Shown: positions 7,783 to 17,282, counted from the stretch's first letter. The stretch is DNA of 64,000 nt from Streptomyces coryli (GCF_011044975.1 NZ_JAAKZV010000007.1:1-64000); one strand, 5' to 3'. Program-made: numbers and translations. Notes: generated by a model not told the origin, from the sequence alone.

Positions 7783-8577
7783 TCAGTCGACCGTGCCGGA
7801 GAAACCGGCGGCGGGTGCGCGTTCCGCGCGTTCTCTGCGCCACTGCTCGCGGTCCACCGGGTCCATGCAGACCATCAGGCCGACGAAGAACAGCAGCAGC
7901 ACCGGGCCCACCAGCATCGGCGCGAGCACGGCGACCGGCTGCCGGCCCGCCTCGGCGATGCCGCCGGCGGCGGAGATCCGCAGCGCGGCCATGCCGGTGT
8001 AATGCATGCCGGAGACGGCGGCGCCCATGATCAGGGAACAGCCCACGGCGGCGCCGAAGTTGGTGACCGTGACGGCCAGCCACAGCGCCACGGTGGCGGC
8101 GACGACCGCGATGACCACCGACACGATCAGGATCGTGGTGTCGTACGAGATATGCCCGGCAAAACGCATGCCCGCCATGCCGAGGTAATGCATGGCGGCG
8201 ACGCCGAGGCCGGTGAGCACACCGCCGGTGAGCAACGGCACGGGGCCCCGGCCGCCGTAACCGACGACGAAAGCGCCGATGCCGACGACCACGATGGCCA
8301 CGGCGAGGCTGGCGAAGGTGACCGGGACGTCGTAGTCGATGTCCATGGATTCGATGCTGAATCCGGTCATAGCGATGAAATGCATCGTCCAAATGCCGGT
8401 GCCCAGCGCGATGGCGCCGAGGACCAGCCACCGGGCTCTCGCCGCGGTGGTGTGGGTCATGGCACGCAGCGTGCAGCGCAGGCCGAGCGCGGCGCCCAGA
8501 CAGGCCACCGCGTACGCCGCGATGGGCGTTATCGGGCCGTAGGTGAAGTCGTTCACCGGGACCGCGGATAGGTGCAT
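7783..8577 (-). CDS. MHYT-domain integral membrane sensor protein
   Basis: A 264-residue protein with about seven hydrophobic segments and three copies of the MHYT motif: MHFIAM at 65-70, MHYLGM at 129-134 and MHYTGM at 191-196. In the family the His and Met residues are proposed to bind copper and sense O2, CO or NO. Unlike many MHYT proteins it has no GGDEF, EAL or kinase output domain; the C-terminal tail after the last helix is only about 35 residues. It precedes hoxX on the same strand. Coupling a CO-producing enzyme with a putative diatomic-gas-binding membrane protein is suggestive (inferred). Confidence 0.9.
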   Translation of the reverse strand: MHLSAVPVNDFTYGPITPIAAYAVACLGAALGLRCTLRAMTHTTAARARWLVLGAIALGTGIWTMHFIAMTGFSIESMDIDYDVPVTFASLAVAIVVVGIGAFVVGYGGRGPVPLLTGGVLTGLGVAAMHYLGMAGMRFAGHISYDTTILIVSVVIAVVAATVALWLAVTVTNFGAAVGCSLIMGAAVSGMHYTGMAALRISAAGGIAEAGRQPVAVLAPMLVGPVLLLFFVGLMVCMDPVDREQWRRERAERAPAAGFSGTVD

Positions 8578-8741
8578 GCCGGCTCCTTCGGGGGTGGGGG
8601 AAACCGGCGGCAGAAGCTAGCAGGAGGTTAGTGGCGGGTGTGAGTGAGCAGAGTGCTCAAGAAGTATTTGGATTTGCTGACCGAATGAGCATCCGGCGCG
8701 TAAGCCCGGGCTCGCGCAAGGGTCGCTGAATTCGGTTCCAC

Positions 8742-8773
8742 GGAAGCCTTGTTGTCTATGTCACAGGGCTTCC
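8742..8773. terminator. Possible hairpin downstream of PIG-L remnant
   Basis: GGAAGCCTTGT (8742-8752) and ACAGGGCTTCC (8763-8773) pair with one mismatch around a 10-base loop. It lies between the PIG-L remnant and the MHYT gene, both on the minus strand, where a terminator would be expected. No T-run follows. The rest of 8578-8815 shows nothing else recognisable. Confidence 0.4.
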
Positions 8774-8815
8774 TCACGAAATGGTCGCAACTATTTCACT
8801 CGGTGCCGCAGGTCT

Positions 8816-9341
8816 TCACGGGACCGCCAGCGCACAGGCCCGCTCGCTGCCGGAGGCGCGACCGTGCTTGGTCATCAGCTCGGTGTAGTAATCGATGTAC
8901 TTCTCGGACACCGGCAGATAGCGGTCGGGGGTGAAGCCCTCCGCGTCCTCGCGGTTCTCGGCGTGGAACAGCGGCAGGTCAGGATGCGCCATTGTCCGCG
9001 CTCGCTCGGCGAGCTGAGCGGTGTTCCGGTGGTCGGGATGCCCGCTGCGCCGCCAGTGCGTGACGACCGACTGCGGCGCCACCTCGCGGATCACTTCCGC
9101 AACCCGCTCCGCCACGTTTCCCCGGCGTCAGCGCCAGGATTACCGCCCGGCCGCCGCCCAGGATGTGCTCGGCGAGCATCGGCCCCGCGGTGAGATCCAT
9201 GTCGCCGATATGCGCGCCGATGGCCAGGACGGGGCCGCCGAAGCCCTGTATGGCGAGAGCCCGCGACGCGGGGCCCAGCAGCGAGGCGGCTGCCGCGCCT
9301 GCGGCCGAGGCGAGGAGGGTTCTGCGACTCAAGGAGGACAT
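8816..9341 (-). pseudogene. PIG-L (LmbE) deacetylase, deleted and frameshifted
   Basis: The N-terminal piece (start 9341) carries a Tat signal (RRTLLASAAGAAAASLLG) and the start of a PIG-L domain (GGPVLAIGAHIGDMDLTAG ... LALTPGKRG). Reading then shifts frame near 9115, where VAERVAEVIREVAPQSVVTHW and GHPDH continue the same domain. The roughly 50 residues that normally separate these blocks, including the middle of the deacetylase site, are missing, and the C-terminus also appears short. PIG-L proteins remove acetyl groups from N-acetyl sugars. This copy is most likely inactive. A sequencing error could explain the frameshift but not the missing segment. Confidence 0.8.
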
Positions 9342-9369
9342 TGGGTCGAAATTAACACCCTCTGGTCAT

Positions 9370-10368
9370 TCAGGGCATCCAGCGCGCCAGTAGCTCCTCC
9401 TTGATCGCGGCCCGGGTGCCGAAGACCTGCAGGAAACCGGCCTCGCGCAGCAGCCGTTGGCCCGGCCGGCCGCGCAGCACGGAGCTTGCGCCGCGCGCCA
9501 CGACCACGGCGGCGGCTCGGCGAAGGGCCAGAGCGGCGGCGTCGGCGCGCGCGGCCGCCATCGCCTCGGCGTCGGCCATATCGAGCGCGCGGCGGCAGGC
9601 GTCCAGCTCCGGGTCGGTGTCCCCGGTGCCGATGCCGAGCAGCGTGCCGCAGCGGCTCGCGAGGCCGAGGGACAGGGAGCCGTTGGTGCGCAGGCCCTGC
9701 GCGTCGCGGGCCGGCCAGTCGGCGTACGGGAGGGTGCCGGTGACCCGCTCCTCGGGCACGTACAGACCGTCGAAGCGCAGCTCGGCGGTGCGCGCGGCAT
9801 CGACCGCGCTGAGCGGCAGCGGCTGCGCCGACAGCCCGTCGCCCTCCGCCGCGTCGAGGAACATCCACACGATCCGGTCGTCGGCGTCCCGCGCCGCCGC
9901 GTACAGCGTGTCGACCAGGCCCCACCCGGTGACGAACGGCGAGGCCCCGGTCAGCCGGTACCCGCCCGCAACCGCCTCCGCCCGCAGCCGCGGCTCTCCC
10001 GGCAGCTGCCCGGCGAGCGCGAGCCCGGCCCGGCGCCGCCCGGTGGCGAGCGGCTGCAGCCAGTTCTCGCGAATGCCCGGCCGCTCGGAAGCGGCCGCGG
10101 CTCGCACCGCGCCATGGTGCTGCAGCCACACAAAAGCCGTGGCCAGACACCCGCTCGCGACCACCTCCACCACCCGCGCGAACCCCGCCAGATCCAGCTC
10201 CTCCGGCCCACCGGCCTCGGGCGGTGCGGCGATCCCGTACAGCCCGGCCTCGGCCAGCGGCTCGAAGTGGCCCGGCGGGAAAGCCTCTTCGGCGTCCACA
10301 CGGTCAGCCGCGGGATAGAGCACGTCATCGGCGAGCGTCCGGGCGCGCTTGAGGAGGTCGGCGGTCAC
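9370..10368 (-). CDS. Short acyl-CoA dehydrogenase-like flavoprotein
   Basis: A 332-residue protein with the helical N-terminal and beta domains of acyl-CoA dehydrogenases (LAEAGLYGIAAPPEAGG, about residues 38-54; FVTGWGLVDTLYAA in the beta domain). It is shorter than the usual 380-400 residues, and no clear catalytic Glu region is seen in the C-terminal bundle, so it may be an oxygenase-like or degenerate member. GTG at 10368 is chosen because GGAAGGA precedes it. The start lies within the 3' end of the upstream remnant on the same strand. Substrate unknown. Confidence 0.75.
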   Translation of the reverse strand: MTADLLKRARTLADDVLYPAADRVDAEEAFPPGHFEPLAEAGLYGIAAPPEAGGPEELDLAGFARVVEVVASGCLATAFVWLQHHGAVRAAAASERPGIRENWLQPLATGRRRAGLALAGQLPGEPRLRAEAVAGGYRLTGASPFVTGWGLVDTLYAAARDADDRIVWMFLDAAEGDGLSAQPLPLSAVDAARTAELRFDGLYVPEERVTGTLPYADWPARDAQGLRTNGSLSLGLASRCGTLLGIGTGDTDPELDACRRALDMADAEAMAAARADAAALALRRAAAVVVARGASSVLRGRPGQRLLREAGFLQVFGTRAAIKEELLARWMP

Positions 10369-11340
10369 GCGTGGGTCCTTCCGGTACGGGAGGCAGCGGC
10401 CGCTCTTGATCGTACGGGTGCCGCGTCGTCCCGCCGGAGGCGTAGCGCCGGGCCAGGGCGTGGAAGGCTTGCTTGGGTTCCCAGTGCCAGTCGGAGGACG
10501 GGTCCTCGGGCGTGTCCCGGATCGTCTTGACCAGCGCATAGCTGGCCATGTCGAGGTCGTGCCGGGGTTCGCCCGGCCAGTGCGGGGTCTCGGGGGTGAC
10601 GAACTCGAAGGCCATCGCCTCGTGCAGCCCCATGGCCTCGAAGACGTCGAAGAGTTCGGTGACGTACCGGGCCTGGGTCTCTTCGCTGCGGACCAGGGGC
10701 TTGCTGAGTTGCGGTGGCTGCTTGGTGTAGTCGATGACCTGCCAGGCCATGCCGCCGGCGTCCGGGGCGCCCCGATACGCGCAGGTGCCGAACTCGGCGA
10801 TGGCGACGGGTTTGCCGAAGCGCTGGTAGCGGCGCAGCTCGCGCACGTAGTCCTGGCGGCGCGCGTGGTGGGAGTAGTAGTCGATGCCGACGATGTCGAA
10901 CTGGTCCCAGTCCACCTGATCGTCCTGCGCGGCGGCGTAGCTCAGCGGGCCGTGGAAGACGGACCTGCCGACGGCGGCGGCTCGCGCGGTGAAGCGGTCG
11001 AGCCGCCGCTGCACTTGCTCGGGGTCGATGGTGCCGCTGGTGAGGTTCTCGATCCGTTCCACGGCGTCGTCGCCGGGGATGATGCCGGGCACGAACAGCC
11101 AGAACTCGCACCCGACGCTCAGCTCGACCGACGCCCCCTGGCGCCGGAGGCCTTCCGCCTGCCGCCCGACCGCGGCCAGATGATCGAGGATCTCCCGCTG
11201 CGGCCGGTCGCCCAAGGTGGGTTCGGCGCGTACGTGCAGCCCTTGCTCGGCCACCTCTTGCGCGGTGAGTGTCAGCCGCTCGACGCGGTGGCCGGGTTCT
11301 CGCCCGGCCCGACGGTGTAGCACGCGCCGCGGTACCGCAC
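10325..11340 (-). pseudogene. TIM-barrel 'abortive infection-like' protein, internal deletion and frameshift
   Basis: Most of a glycosidase-like TIM-barrel protein is readable in one frame: LSVGCEFWLFVPGIIPGDD, DWDQFDIVGIDYYS, GKPVAIAEFGTCAYRGAPD, DLDMASYALVKTIRD and WEPKQAFHALARRY. These are the blocks of an actinomycete family often labelled abortive phage infection protein. The expected N-terminus (V-R-Y-R-G-A-C-Y-T-V-G from GTG at 11340) is in a different frame that stops at 11272-11274. The roughly 30 residues normally between the two parts are absent, so a deletion also shifted the frame. The 3' end runs into the following gene by 44 bases. The original function is unproven; phage defence is only a label. 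Confidence 0.75.
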
Positions 11341-11509
11341 GCCGCACCGCCCACCGCCCGGCGACGACGATGCGGCAACCGCCAGGCTCTGGTCCGCGGT
11401 GCTTTTCGCATGCTGCCGACGCTATGGAGAGCGGCCCGGGGCGCGCCTCGGCCGGCCGGCCAGGACCGCTCGGCCATCCGGCCAGATGCGCAGTTGACGC
11501 GACAGGCCG

Positions 11510-12529
11510 CTAGCGCCGCCGCGGCGCCGTCGAGCCGCGGACCACCAGCTCCGGGTGGAAGACGAACTCGCGGTTCGGGGCCGGGGTGCCGCCCGACATC
11601 TCGTCCAGGAGGGCGCGGACCGCGGCCTCGCCCATGGCACGTACCGGCTGGCGGACCGTCGTCAGCGGGGGATCGGTGAAGGCGATGAGAGGGGAGTCGT
11701 CATAGCCGACGACGGAGAGGGCGCCGGGGACCGGGAGGTCGCGTTCGCGGGCGGCGCGGATGGCGCCCAGCGCCATCAGGTCGCTGGCGCAGACGATCGC
11801 CGTGCAGCCGCGGTCGATCAAGGCCGCCGCGGCGGCGTGGCCGCCCTCAAGGGTGTAGAGCGAGTACTCGATCAGGTCGTCCGCGTCCGTGCTCGACAGC
11901 CCGAACAGCTCGGCGTTCGACTTGCGGAAGCCTTCGGCCTTGCGCTGTACGGGGACGAAGCGCTCCTGGCCGAGCGCGAGGCCGATGCGTTCGTGGCCGA
12001 GGTCGGCGAGGTGGGCGACCGCGAGGCGCATGGCCTCGCGGTCGTCCGGGGAGACGAAGGTGCCCTTCACGTCGGGGGAGTAGCCGTTGATCATGACGTG
12101 CGGCACGCCGCGGCCGCGCAGCAGCGCGTACCGCTTCATGTCGGCCGTCGTGTCCGCGTGCAGCCCGGAGACGAAGACCATGCCGTCCGCGCCGCGCTCC
12201 ACCAGCAGCTCGGTGAGCTCGTCCTCGGTCGCCCCGCCCGGCGCCTGGGTGGCCAGCAGCGGGGTCCAGCCGTTCTGGATCAGGACCTGGCAGATGACCT
12301 GGGCGAAGGCGGGGAAGATCGGGTTGTCGAGCTCGGGCATGATCAGGCCCACCAGGCCGGCGCTGCGCTTGCGGAGCTTCACCGGGCGCTCGTAGCCGAG
12401 GACGTCGAGCGCCGCGAGCACGGCGTCGCGGGTGGCGACGGCAACGCCCGGGCGGTCGTTGAGAACCCGGCTCACCGTCGCCTCGCTGACGCCGGCCTGG
12501 GCGGCTATGTCGGAAAGACGGGCGGTCAC
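11510..12529 (-). CDS. malR: MalR/Reg1 LacI-family maltose regulator
   Basis: A 339-residue LacI-family repressor with the N-terminal helix-turn-helix (LSDIAAQAGVSEATVSRVLN, about residues 5-24) and a periplasmic-binding-like effector domain. It is closely similar across its length to the streptomycete Reg1/MalR proteins as I recall them (for example TEDELTELLVERG and PPLTTVRQPVRAMG). MalR represses malEFG and alpha-amylase and is released by maltodextrins. It follows aglA on the same strand with a 19-base gap, so it is probably the last gene of the operon it controls, which would give negative feedback. Confidence 0.92.
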   Translation of the reverse strand: MTARLSDIAAQAGVSEATVSRVLNDRPGVAVATRDAVLAALDVLGYERPVKLRKRSAGLVGLIMPELDNPIFPAFAQVICQVLIQNGWTPLLATQAPGGATEDELTELLVERGADGMVFVSGLHADTTADMKRYALLRGRGVPHVMINGYSPDVKGTFVSPDDREAMRLAVAHLADLGHERIGLALGQERFVPVQRKAEGFRKSNAELFGLSSTDADDLIEYSLYTLEGGHAAAAALIDRGCTAIVCASDLMALGAIRAARERDLPVPGALSVVGYDDSPLIAFTDPPLTTVRQPVRAMGEAAVRALLDEMSGGTPAPNREFVFHPELVVRGSTAPRRR

Positions 12530-12548
12530 AGCGTCGACTTTATCGTCC

Positions 12549-14099
12549 TCACGCCGCCGGCCCCCACCATGCGCAGGTGTCGGCCGGGATACGGATCGTG
12601 GCGCCGTCGGCCAGGACCGGTCCTGAGGCCAGCAGCAGCCGTCCTTCCGGCGCGACCGGCACCTCGGCCTCCGTTTCACCGGCATTGGCGATGCAGGTGA
12701 AGCCGTCCCCGCGGCCGAAGGCGAGAACGCCGGGCGGGGTGTCCTCCCGCCAGGTCAGGGGGCCGTGCAGGCGGCGGCGCTCGGTGAGGGCGGCGCGGTA
12801 GAGCGCCAGCGTGGAGCCGGCGTCGGCGGACTGGGCCGCGACCGACAGCCCGTCCCAGCCCTCCGGCTGCGGCAGCCAGCTGCCGCCGGTGCCGAAGCCG
12901 TACGGGGCGGCGTCGCCGGACCAGGGCAGCGGGACGCGGCAGCCGTCGCGCAGGCCGTCCTGGCCGGTGGCGCGGTGGAAGGCGGGGTCCTGGCGGGCGG
13001 CGTCCGGGAGGTCGGTGACCTCGGGGAGGCCGAGTTCCTCGCCCTGGTAGACGTACGCCGAGCCGGGCAGCGCCAGCGACAGCAGGGCGGCCGCGCGGGC
13101 GCGGGCGAGCGAGCCGTAGCGGGTGCGCGGGCGGACCACGTCGTGGTTGCCGAGCACCCAGGTGGGCGGGGCGCCGACCTGCTCGGTGGTGGCGAGGGAG
13201 TCGTCGATCGCCGAGCGCAGGGCGGCCGGCTGCCAGGGGCAGTCCACGAAATGGAAGTTGAAGGCCTGGTGGAGTTCGTCCGGGCGTACGTAGAGGGCCA
13301 GTCGCTCGGGAGTGGGCGCCCAGGCCTCGGCGACGCCGATGCGGTCGCCGTCGTAGGAGTCGAGGAGCTTGCGCCAGGCGCGGTAGATGTCGTGCACCGG
13401 GTCCTGGTCGAAGAACGGGAGCACCTGCTTGCCGATCAGCCGGGCCTGCTCGCCGTGGCCGATGTCGGGCAGTCCCGGCGCCTTGACCATGCCGTGGGCG
13501 ACGTCGATACGGAACCCGTCGACGCCGCGGTCGAGCCAGAAGCGCAGGATGTCCTCGAACTCGGCGCGGACCTCCGGGTGGTCCCAGTTCAGGTCGGGCT
13601 GCTCCGGAGCGAAGAGGTGCAGATACCAGGAGCCGTCGGGCGTGCGGGTCCAGGCGGGGCCGCCGAAGACGGACTCCCAGTCGTTGGGCGGCTCGGGGCT
13701 CGGCGGCCGGAAGTGGTAGCGGTCGCGGCCGGATCCGCCGAGCGCCTCCTGGAACCACGGGTGCCGGTCCGAGGTGTGGTTCGGCACGATGTCGACGAGG
13801 ACGCGCAGGCCGAGGCGGTGGGCGTCGGCGATGAAGTCCTCGGCGTCGGTGAGCGCGCCGTACATCGGGTCGACGGCCCGGTAGTCGGCGACGTCGTAGC
13901 CGCCGTCGGCCTGCGGGGAGGCGTAGAAGGGGGTCAGCCAGACCGCGTCCACACCCAGCTCGGCCAGGTACGGCAGCCGGCTGCGGGCGCCGGCGAGATC
14001 GCCGTTGCCGTCGCCGTCGGCGTCCGCGAAGGACCGTACGTAGATCTGGTAGATGACCGCGTCCCGCCACCAGCCGGCGGCAGAGTTGTCGAATGTCAT
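12549..14099 (-). CDS. aglA: Alpha-glucosidase, GH13 (maltodextrin)
   Basis: A 516-residue cytoplasmic GH13 enzyme that releases glucose from imported maltodextrins. The conserved regions are present: DIVPNHTSDRHPWF (region I), DGFRIDVAHG with the catalytic nucleophile Asp, GVAEAWAP with the acid/base Glu, and VLGNHDVVRP with the transition-state Asp. No signal peptide. It lies 10 bases downstream of malG and 19 bases upstream of malR on the same strand, typical of the streptomycete malEFG-aglA operon. Confidence 0.93.
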   Translation of the reverse strand: MTFDNSAAGWWRDAVIYQIYVRSFADADGDGNGDLAGARSRLPYLAELGVDAVWLTPFYASPQADGGYDVADYRAVDPMYGALTDAEDFIADAHRLGLRVLVDIVPNHTSDRHPWFQEALGGSGRDRYHFRPPSPEPPNDWESVFGGPAWTRTPDGSWYLHLFAPEQPDLNWDHPEVRAEFEDILRFWLDRGVDGFRIDVAHGMVKAPGLPDIGHGEQARLIGKQVLPFFDQDPVHDIYRAWRKLLDSYDGDRIGVAEAWAPTPERLALYVRPDELHQAFNFHFVDCPWQPAALRSAIDDSLATTEQVGAPPTWVLGNHDVVRPRTRYGSLARARAAALLSLALPGSAYVYQGEELGLPEVTDLPDAARQDPAFHRATGQDGLRDGCRVPLPWSGDAAPYGFGTGGSWLPQPEGWDGLSVAAQSADAGSTLALYRAALTERRRLHGPLTWREDTPPGVLAFGRGDGFTCIANAGETEAEVPVAPEGRLLLASGPVLADGATIRIPADTCAWWGPAA

Positions 14100-14109
14100 G
14101 GTGCGGGGG

Positions 14110-14955
14110 TCAGCCTTTCGTTCCGCCGGCCGTCAGGCCGGTGACCAGGTGGCGTTGGGCGTAGAAGAACACGGCGGCGGCCGGGATCGCGATCAGCACC
14201 GAGGCGGCGGTGAGCGCGCCCCATTCGCTGGTGTGCTGGCCGACGAAGCCCTGCAGGCCGGTGGCCAGGGTCTTCTGCTTGTCGGAGGAGAGGAAGGCGG
14301 TGGCGAAGGCGACTTCGCCCCAGGCGGTGATGAAGGCGTAGAAGCCCGCGACCGCCAGGCCGGGGCGGGCCAGCGGCAGTACGAGGCGGAAGAAGGTGCC
14401 GAACGGGGTCAGCCCGTCCACCATCCCGGCCTCGTCGATCTCCGTCGGGATGGTGTCGAAGTAGCCCTTCATCAGCCAGGCGCACAGCGGCACGGCGGTG
14501 GAGCAGTACGCCAGCACCAGGCCGAGGGCGGAGTCGATCAGACCGAGGGTGCTGAAGGTGGTGTAGAGCGGCACGATCAGCACGGCGATCGGGAACATCT
14601 GCGTGACCAGGAACAGCCACATCAGCGGGGCCCGGCCGGGGAAGCGCAGCCGGGAGGCGGCGTAGCCGGCGCTCGCGGAGATGAGCACGGCGATCACCGT
14701 GGTGAGTCCGGCGACGATCACCGAATTGAGGAACCAGCGGGGGAAGGCCGTATCGGCGACCACGTAGCGGAAGTTGGTCAGGCTCAGCCCGCCGTCGAAG
14801 CTCGCCGGGTCCTTCCAGCCGTCGGGGCCGCGCAGCGATACGTACAGCACCCAGGCGATCGGGATGACGGCGCACAGGCAGGCGGCGATGACGGTCAGGT
14901 GGAGGGCGATCGAGGAGCGGCGGCTGCGCTCTCGTAGCGCATGGGTGGCGGTCAC
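14110..14955 (-). CDS. malG: Maltose ABC transporter permease MalG
   Basis: A 281-residue inner-membrane permease with six predicted helices and the EAA loop (EIDEAGMVDGLTPFGTFFRL) that docks the ATPase. GTG at 14955 overlaps the stop of malF as GTGA. Maltose importers need a separate MsiK-type ATPase, which is not in this window; streptomycetes share one ATPase among several sugar importers. Confidence 0.93.
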   Translation of the reverse strand: MTATHALRERSRRSSIALHLTVIAACLCAVIPIAWVLYVSLRGPDGWKDPASFDGGLSLTNFRYVVADTAFPRWFLNSVIVAGLTTVIAVLISASAGYAASRLRFPGRAPLMWLFLVTQMFPIAVLIVPLYTTFSTLGLIDSALGLVLAYCSTAVPLCAWLMKGYFDTIPTEIDEAGMVDGLTPFGTFFRLVLPLARPGLAVAGFYAFITAWGEVAFATAFLSSDKQKTLATGLQGFVGQHTSEWGALTAASVLIAIPAAAVFFYAQRHLVTGLTAGGTKG

Positions 14956-15947
14956 AGCACGGCCTCCTGCCGCTTGAGGGCGCGGCGGTACGCGCCGGCG
15001 AAGACGAGCAGCATCGAGAGGATGATGACGCCGTACGTGGCCGACATGGCGTAGTCGCGGACGTCGGCGAAGGCGAGCTTGAAGGCGTACGTGGCGAGGA
15101 TGTCGGTGTCGGCGCCGGCGTTGCGGCCGATCACCAGGTAGATCACCGGGAATTGGTTGAAGGTCCAGATCGTGCCCAGCAGGATCACCGTCGAGCTCAC
15201 CGAGCGCAGCCCCGGCAGTGTCACGTACCGGAAACGCTGCCACGGGCTCGCGCCGTCCATCTCCGCGGACTCGTGCAGCTCGCGCGGGATGGCCTGCAGG
15301 CCGCCGAGGATGGCGAGCATCATGAACGGGACGCCCAGCCAGACGTTCACCGCGACCACCGAGACCTTCTGCAGGAACGGGTCGCCGAGCCAGTTGAGGC
15401 CGTTCATGCCGAGGCCGTTGAGTACGGCGTTGATCAGCCCCGACTCGCTGTTGAAGAGCAGCCGCCAGGCGAAGGCGGCGACGAAGGCGGGCACCGCCCA
15501 GGGGAGGATGAGCAGCACCCGGTACAGGGAGCGCCAGCGCATGGCGCGGTTGAGGAGCATCGCCAGGCCGAGGCCGATGCCGTAGTGCAGCGTCACGCAG
15601 GCGACCGTCCAGATCACCGTCCAGGCCAGCCGCGGGTAGAAGTGGCCCTCCGCGCCGGACAGGACGTCCAGGTAATTGGCGAGACCGGTGAAGCCGTAGG
15701 TGGCGGGGATCTTGTTGACCCCGTAGGTGCCGCCCATATTGGACTCGGTGGCGTCGGTCAGCGACAGCCACACGCCGCGGCCGAGCGGGTAGCCGACGAC
15801 CACCGTGAGGACGGCGAGGGCGGGCAGCACCATGGCCCAGGCGTACCAGTGGCGGTCGAAGGAGCGGCGCAGGGTGCGCCATGGCCCGTTACGGGCCGCG
15901 GGCTGCTCGCGCCCGGCGGCGCGGGCGGGTTCGGTGAGGGTGGACAA
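14952..15947 (-). CDS. malF: Maltose ABC transporter permease MalF
   Basis: A 331-residue permease with hydrophobic segments from about residue 35 on and an EAA-type loop (ELHESAEMDGASPWQRFRYV). It works with MalG to move maltodextrins delivered by the MalE lipoprotein. It lies 27 bases downstream of malE and overlaps malG by four bases, so translation is coupled. Confidence 0.93.
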   Translation of the reverse strand: MSTLTEPARAAGREQPAARNGPWRTLRRSFDRHWYAWAMVLPALAVLTVVVGYPLGRGVWLSLTDATESNMGGTYGVNKIPATYGFTGLANYLDVLSGAEGHFYPRLAWTVIWTVACVTLHYGIGLGLAMLLNRAMRWRSLYRVLLILPWAVPAFVAAFAWRLLFNSESGLINAVLNGLGMNGLNWLGDPFLQKVSVVAVNVWLGVPFMMLAILGGLQAIPRELHESAEMDGASPWQRFRYVTLPGLRSVSSTVILLGTIWTFNQFPVIYLVIGRNAGADTDILATYAFKLAFADVRDYAMSATYGVIILSMLLVFAGAYRRALKRQEAVL

Positions 15948-15974
15948 GGCGGTTCCTCCTGGCGGCGGTCCTGA

Positions 15975-17282
15975 TCAGCGGGTGGAGAAGTCCTTGAGGT
16001 AGCTGGACTTCCATTCCTTCGCGGTGGCGTCGAGGCCGTCCTGGACCGAGGAGGAGCCGGTGAGGATCTTGGCGTAGTTCTGGTTGAAGGAGGCGAAGAG
16101 CTCGCCGGAGACGGTGATCTGCGGGCGGGGCTTCGCGGATTCGAGGGCTTTACGGAAGGCGGCGCGCACCGGGTCGGCGGTGACCTCGCCGCGGTAGGCG
16201 GACTCGCGGGTGGGAAGCGTGCTGTTGGCGACGGCGGCCTTGGCCTGGCTGTCGGCTGAGTTCATGAACTTAACGAAGAGGTACGAGGCGTCGAGCTTCT
16301 CGGACGCCGCGTACACGGCGAGGTTATGGCCTCCCGTAGGGGCGCCGGCCGTCTTGCTGCCGCCGGGGATGGGGGCGATGCCGAGGTTCTCCGGCTTGCC
16401 CTTGAAGGCCGGGGACTTGAGCAGCCCGGCGGTCGCCCACGGGCCGTCGACGATCATCGCGAGCTTGCCGGAGCCCATCTGGGCCTGCATGTTGTTGTAT
16501 CCCTCGGTGGTGTCCGGGCGCTTGGCCGCGCCGGAGTCGATGAGGCTCGTGGCGGCCTCGATGCCCTTGACCGAGGCGGGGGAGTTGACGGTGATCTTCT
16601 TGGCCGCGGCGTCGACCATGTCGCCGCCCTCGCCGTACAGGAACGGCCAGGAGTAGTAGCTGTCCGGGTTGACGTAGGTGGCGGTGACGCCCGGGGTCTT
16701 CGCCTTGAGCTTCTTCGCGGCCGCCTCGATCTCCTTCCAGGTCTTCGGTGGCTCGCTGATCCCGGCCTTCTTCAGGATCGCCTTGTTGTAGAGCAGGCCG
16801 AGCGTGTCGGTGACCTGCGGCACCGCGTAGGTGCGGCCCTCGAACCGGGCGCCCTGCAGCGGCCCCTCGAGGTAGTCGTCCTTGCCGGCCACGGCCGGGG
16901 TGTCGTCGAGCGGGGCGAGATAGCCGAGCGCGGCGAAGCCGGGGGTCCAGCCGACCTCGGAGCGCAGCACGTCGGGCGCGCCCTTCTTGGCGCGGGCCGC
17001 GGTCTTGAACTTCTGCTGCGCCTGGTCGAAGGGGACCTCGACGCGCTTCACGTCGATCTTCGGGTACTTCTTCTCGAAGGCGGCCACGAGCTTCTCGTAC
17101 ACGGGCGCCTCCGCCTTGCCCGCGGTGTCCCACCACGTGATCGAACCGGACACGTCCGCCGGGTTCTTGGCGCCGCCGCCCTCGCTGTCGCTGCCGCCGC
17201 AGGCGGTCGCGGCGAGCGCGAGCGCGGCGAGGGCGGCGGTCCAGGGGAGGGCGGAGCGGCGCAGACGTATGCCCTGATGCAT
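15975..17282 (-). CDS. malE: Maltose/maltodextrin-binding lipoprotein MalE
   Basis: A 435-residue extracellular solute-binding protein. The N-terminus is a lipoprotein signal with lipobox LAATAC, so the mature Cys is at about residue 28. Binding-protein blocks such as GSITWWDT, the solute contact stretch ITVNSPASVKG, and MIVDGPWATAG are present. First gene of the malEFG-aglA-malR operon; its promoter region faces the alpha-amylase gene and holds CTTGCA motifs. Confidence 0.93.
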   Translation of the reverse strand: MHQGIRLRRSALPWTAALAALALAATACGGSDSEGGGAKNPADVSGSITWWDTAGKAEAPVYEKLVAAFEKKYPKIDVKRVEVPFDQAQQKFKTAARAKKGAPDVLRSEVGWTPGFAALGYLAPLDDTPAVAGKDDYLEGPLQGARFEGRTYAVPQVTDTLGLLYNKAILKKAGISEPPKTWKEIEAAAKKLKAKTPGVTATYVNPDSYYSWPFLYGEGGDMVDAAAKKITVNSPASVKGIEAATSLIDSGAAKRPDTTEGYNNMQAQMGSGKLAMIVDGPWATAGLLKSPAFKGKPENLGIAPIPGGSKTAGAPTGGHNLAVYAASEKLDASYLFVKFMNSADSQAKAAVANSTLPTRESAYRGEVTADPVRAAFRKALESAKPRPQITVSGELFASFNQNYAKILTGSSSVQDGLDATAKEWKSSYLKDFSTR

